This document shows positions 4,693-5,369 of a DNA stretch of 5,369 bases, piece after piece (the first letter of the stretch is position 1; each line of letters starts with the position of its first letter). The translations under genes and the position numbers were made by a program. The notes below the pieces were generated by a model that saw only the letters and a program-made list of their open reading frames with translations, was not told the DNA's origin and ran no database searches. The DNA lies in NCBI GenBank assembly GCA_021796135.1, contig JAJYOQ010000300.1, forward strand, positions 1 to 5,369, written 5' to 3'. The stretch is from Bacteroidota bacterium. GTDB taxonomy: Bacteria > Bacteroidota > Ignavibacteria > Ignavibacteriales > Ignavibacteriaceae.

Positions 4693-5274
4693 TTGCCTTT
4701 AAACCTAGAATTTCAGGTTGTTATAATTGCAATAGTTGTTTCCTGCACCACGATAATAGCATTCCTGTTGAATAGGGAACTGAAATTGCACTTGATCTCT
4801 GTTTCATCAAGAATTGAGGAAATAAGGAAGATACGCCTTTTGGAACTTTCCAGAGAGATTATTAAATTTTTCGCGCAAAGCGAAACTAAAGCAGAGTTGG
4901 AAAAGATGTATTCTGGAATTAAAAACAAGACGGGAAGCCTCGATTTTTTACAGTTAGCCACAATATCACTGTTCGATCTTTCGAATTTGAATGACAATCT
5001 AATTGGCGTCATTAATCCATCTATTGAATTCTCAAAATTTGAATTCAGATCAAAATTTCTCTTGCGCCTTGTTATATTTGATGGTATTGCGTTATTTGGT
5101 ATTTTTATCTTAATTCTTTTGCTGGGCGTGAATGAAAATTTTATCCATCTTCTTGTTTTGATCGACTATATTGATATCTCATGGGCAATCTTTTTCTCGG
5201 TTTCAGTTCTGTGGTTAATTCTATACGTTCTTAAGTCCGAAAAGAAAATCATAGGCCCTGTTAATTTCGCTTGA
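4693..5274 (+). CDS. Three-helix membrane protein with cytoplasmic helical domain, partner of winged-helix gene
   Basis: I do not recognise this 193-residue protein by family. It has a membrane helix at about 7-26, then about 95 polar residues (27-121) rich in Glu, Lys, Arg and Leu, such as RIEEIRKIRLLELSREIIKF, predicted to be helical and perhaps a coiled coil. A pair of membrane helices follows (about 123-145 and 160-180), then a short basic tail, KSEKKIIGPVNFA. Charge distribution suggests N-terminus outside, the helical domain and C-terminus in the cytoplasm, and Asp158/Asp161 close to the outer membrane edge. The gene starts at TTG, 8 bases after the stop of the winged-helix gene, with an AGGTGCGAT ribosome site overlapping that stop, so the two are almost certainly one operon. 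A role as membrane sensor or anchor for the DNA-binding partner is inference. It ends with tandem stops TGA TAG (5272-5277). Confidence 0.7.
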   Translation: MPLNLEFQVVIIAIVVSCTTIIAFLLNRELKLHLISVSSRIEEIRKIRLLELSREIIKFFAQSETKAELEKMYSGIKNKTGSLDFLQLATISLFDLSNLNDNLIGVINPSIEFSKFEFRSKFLLRLVIFDGIALFGIFILILLLGVNENFIHLLVLIDYIDISWAIFFSVSVLWLILYVLKSEKKIIGPVNFA

Positions 5275-5369
5275 TAGGGCAGTCACACTTTTTCAGACCT
5301 TTCCCAAAATAATTAGCTGCTATAGTTTCACCTCTTTTTAACCTGCTTCGCCAAACAATTTAAAATATT
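5275..5369. other. 3' tail without a confident gene
   Basis: T5 runs at 5289-5293 and 5335-5339 could end transcription of the preceding operon. On the minus strand AGAGGTGAAA (5335-5326) is a near-perfect Shine-Dalgarno match, but no ATG, GTG or TTG follows at a normal distance in a lasting frame. A minus-strand frame from 5359 to its TAA at 5261-5263 is open for 32 codons, contains LKRGETIAANYFGKG and a CDC triplet, and overlaps the end of the membrane protein gene. It lacks a usual start codon. Confidence 0.3.

Larger units (their letters stand above)
3120..5368. repeat. AATTTAAAATAT, three dispersed copies
   Basis: The 12-mer AATTTAAAATAT occurs at 3120-3131, 3607-3618 and 5357-5368, all in non-coding DNA and all in the same orientation. 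It is pure A+T and may be chance in an AT-rich window, or a promoter-like or protein-binding element. Confidence 0.35.

Noticed and set aside
1..5369. CRISPR array, tRNA, rRNA, defence or toxin-antitoxin genes
   Set aside because: No repeat-spacer periodicity, no cloverleaf or rRNA core sequences, and no recognisable nuclease, toxin or Cas motif on either strand.

Overview
The window looks archaeal. It is AT-rich, uses AGG/AGA and ATA codons freely, has TATA-like boxes about 45-75 bases before most genes, Shine-Dalgarno-like sites of the GGTGA/GAGG type, and two genes that apparently start with TTG. It carries an ER/archaeal-type signal peptidase (Ser/His type) and a winged-helix domain of the ArnR1/HTH_45 kind. 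A Thermoplasmata-like euryarchaeon fits best. That placement is inference: there is no rRNA or other marker gene here.

Layout: (1) bases 1-309 are the 3' part of a MarR-family regulator, followed at once by a hairpin plus T-run. (2) 409-1218 encode a membrane-anchored signal peptidase I of the S26B type. (3) 1219-1351 is a convergent gap with a T6 tract and a 13-bp hairpin. (4) 1352-2278 (minus) is an SDR-like nucleotide-binding protein of the TIGR01777/YfcH type. (5) 2387-3079 (minus) is a six-helix membrane protein that I do not recognise. (6) 3080-4012 is a gene-poor, AT-rich stretch of about 930 bases with several inverted repeats, GC-rich islands, a good TATA box followed by a possible small transcript, and a nested inverted repeat next to the promoter of the following genes. 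(7) 4013-4684 and 4693-5274 (plus) are a tightly coupled pair: a winged-helix protein with an unrecognised N-terminal domain, then a three-helix membrane protein with a long charged helical cytoplasmic part. (8) 5275-5369 is a short tail with no confident gene.

The most interesting part is 3902-5274. The inverted repeat abuts the TATA box, and the regulator's stop codon lies inside the ribosome-binding site of the membrane partner. Together these suggest an autoregulated DNA-binding protein/membrane protein module, possibly a split counterpart of the single-chain membrane-tethered ArnR-type regulators. Function and ligand cannot be read from the sequence. The signal peptidase, SDR protein and MarR fragment look like ordinary neighbours without an evident shared pathway.
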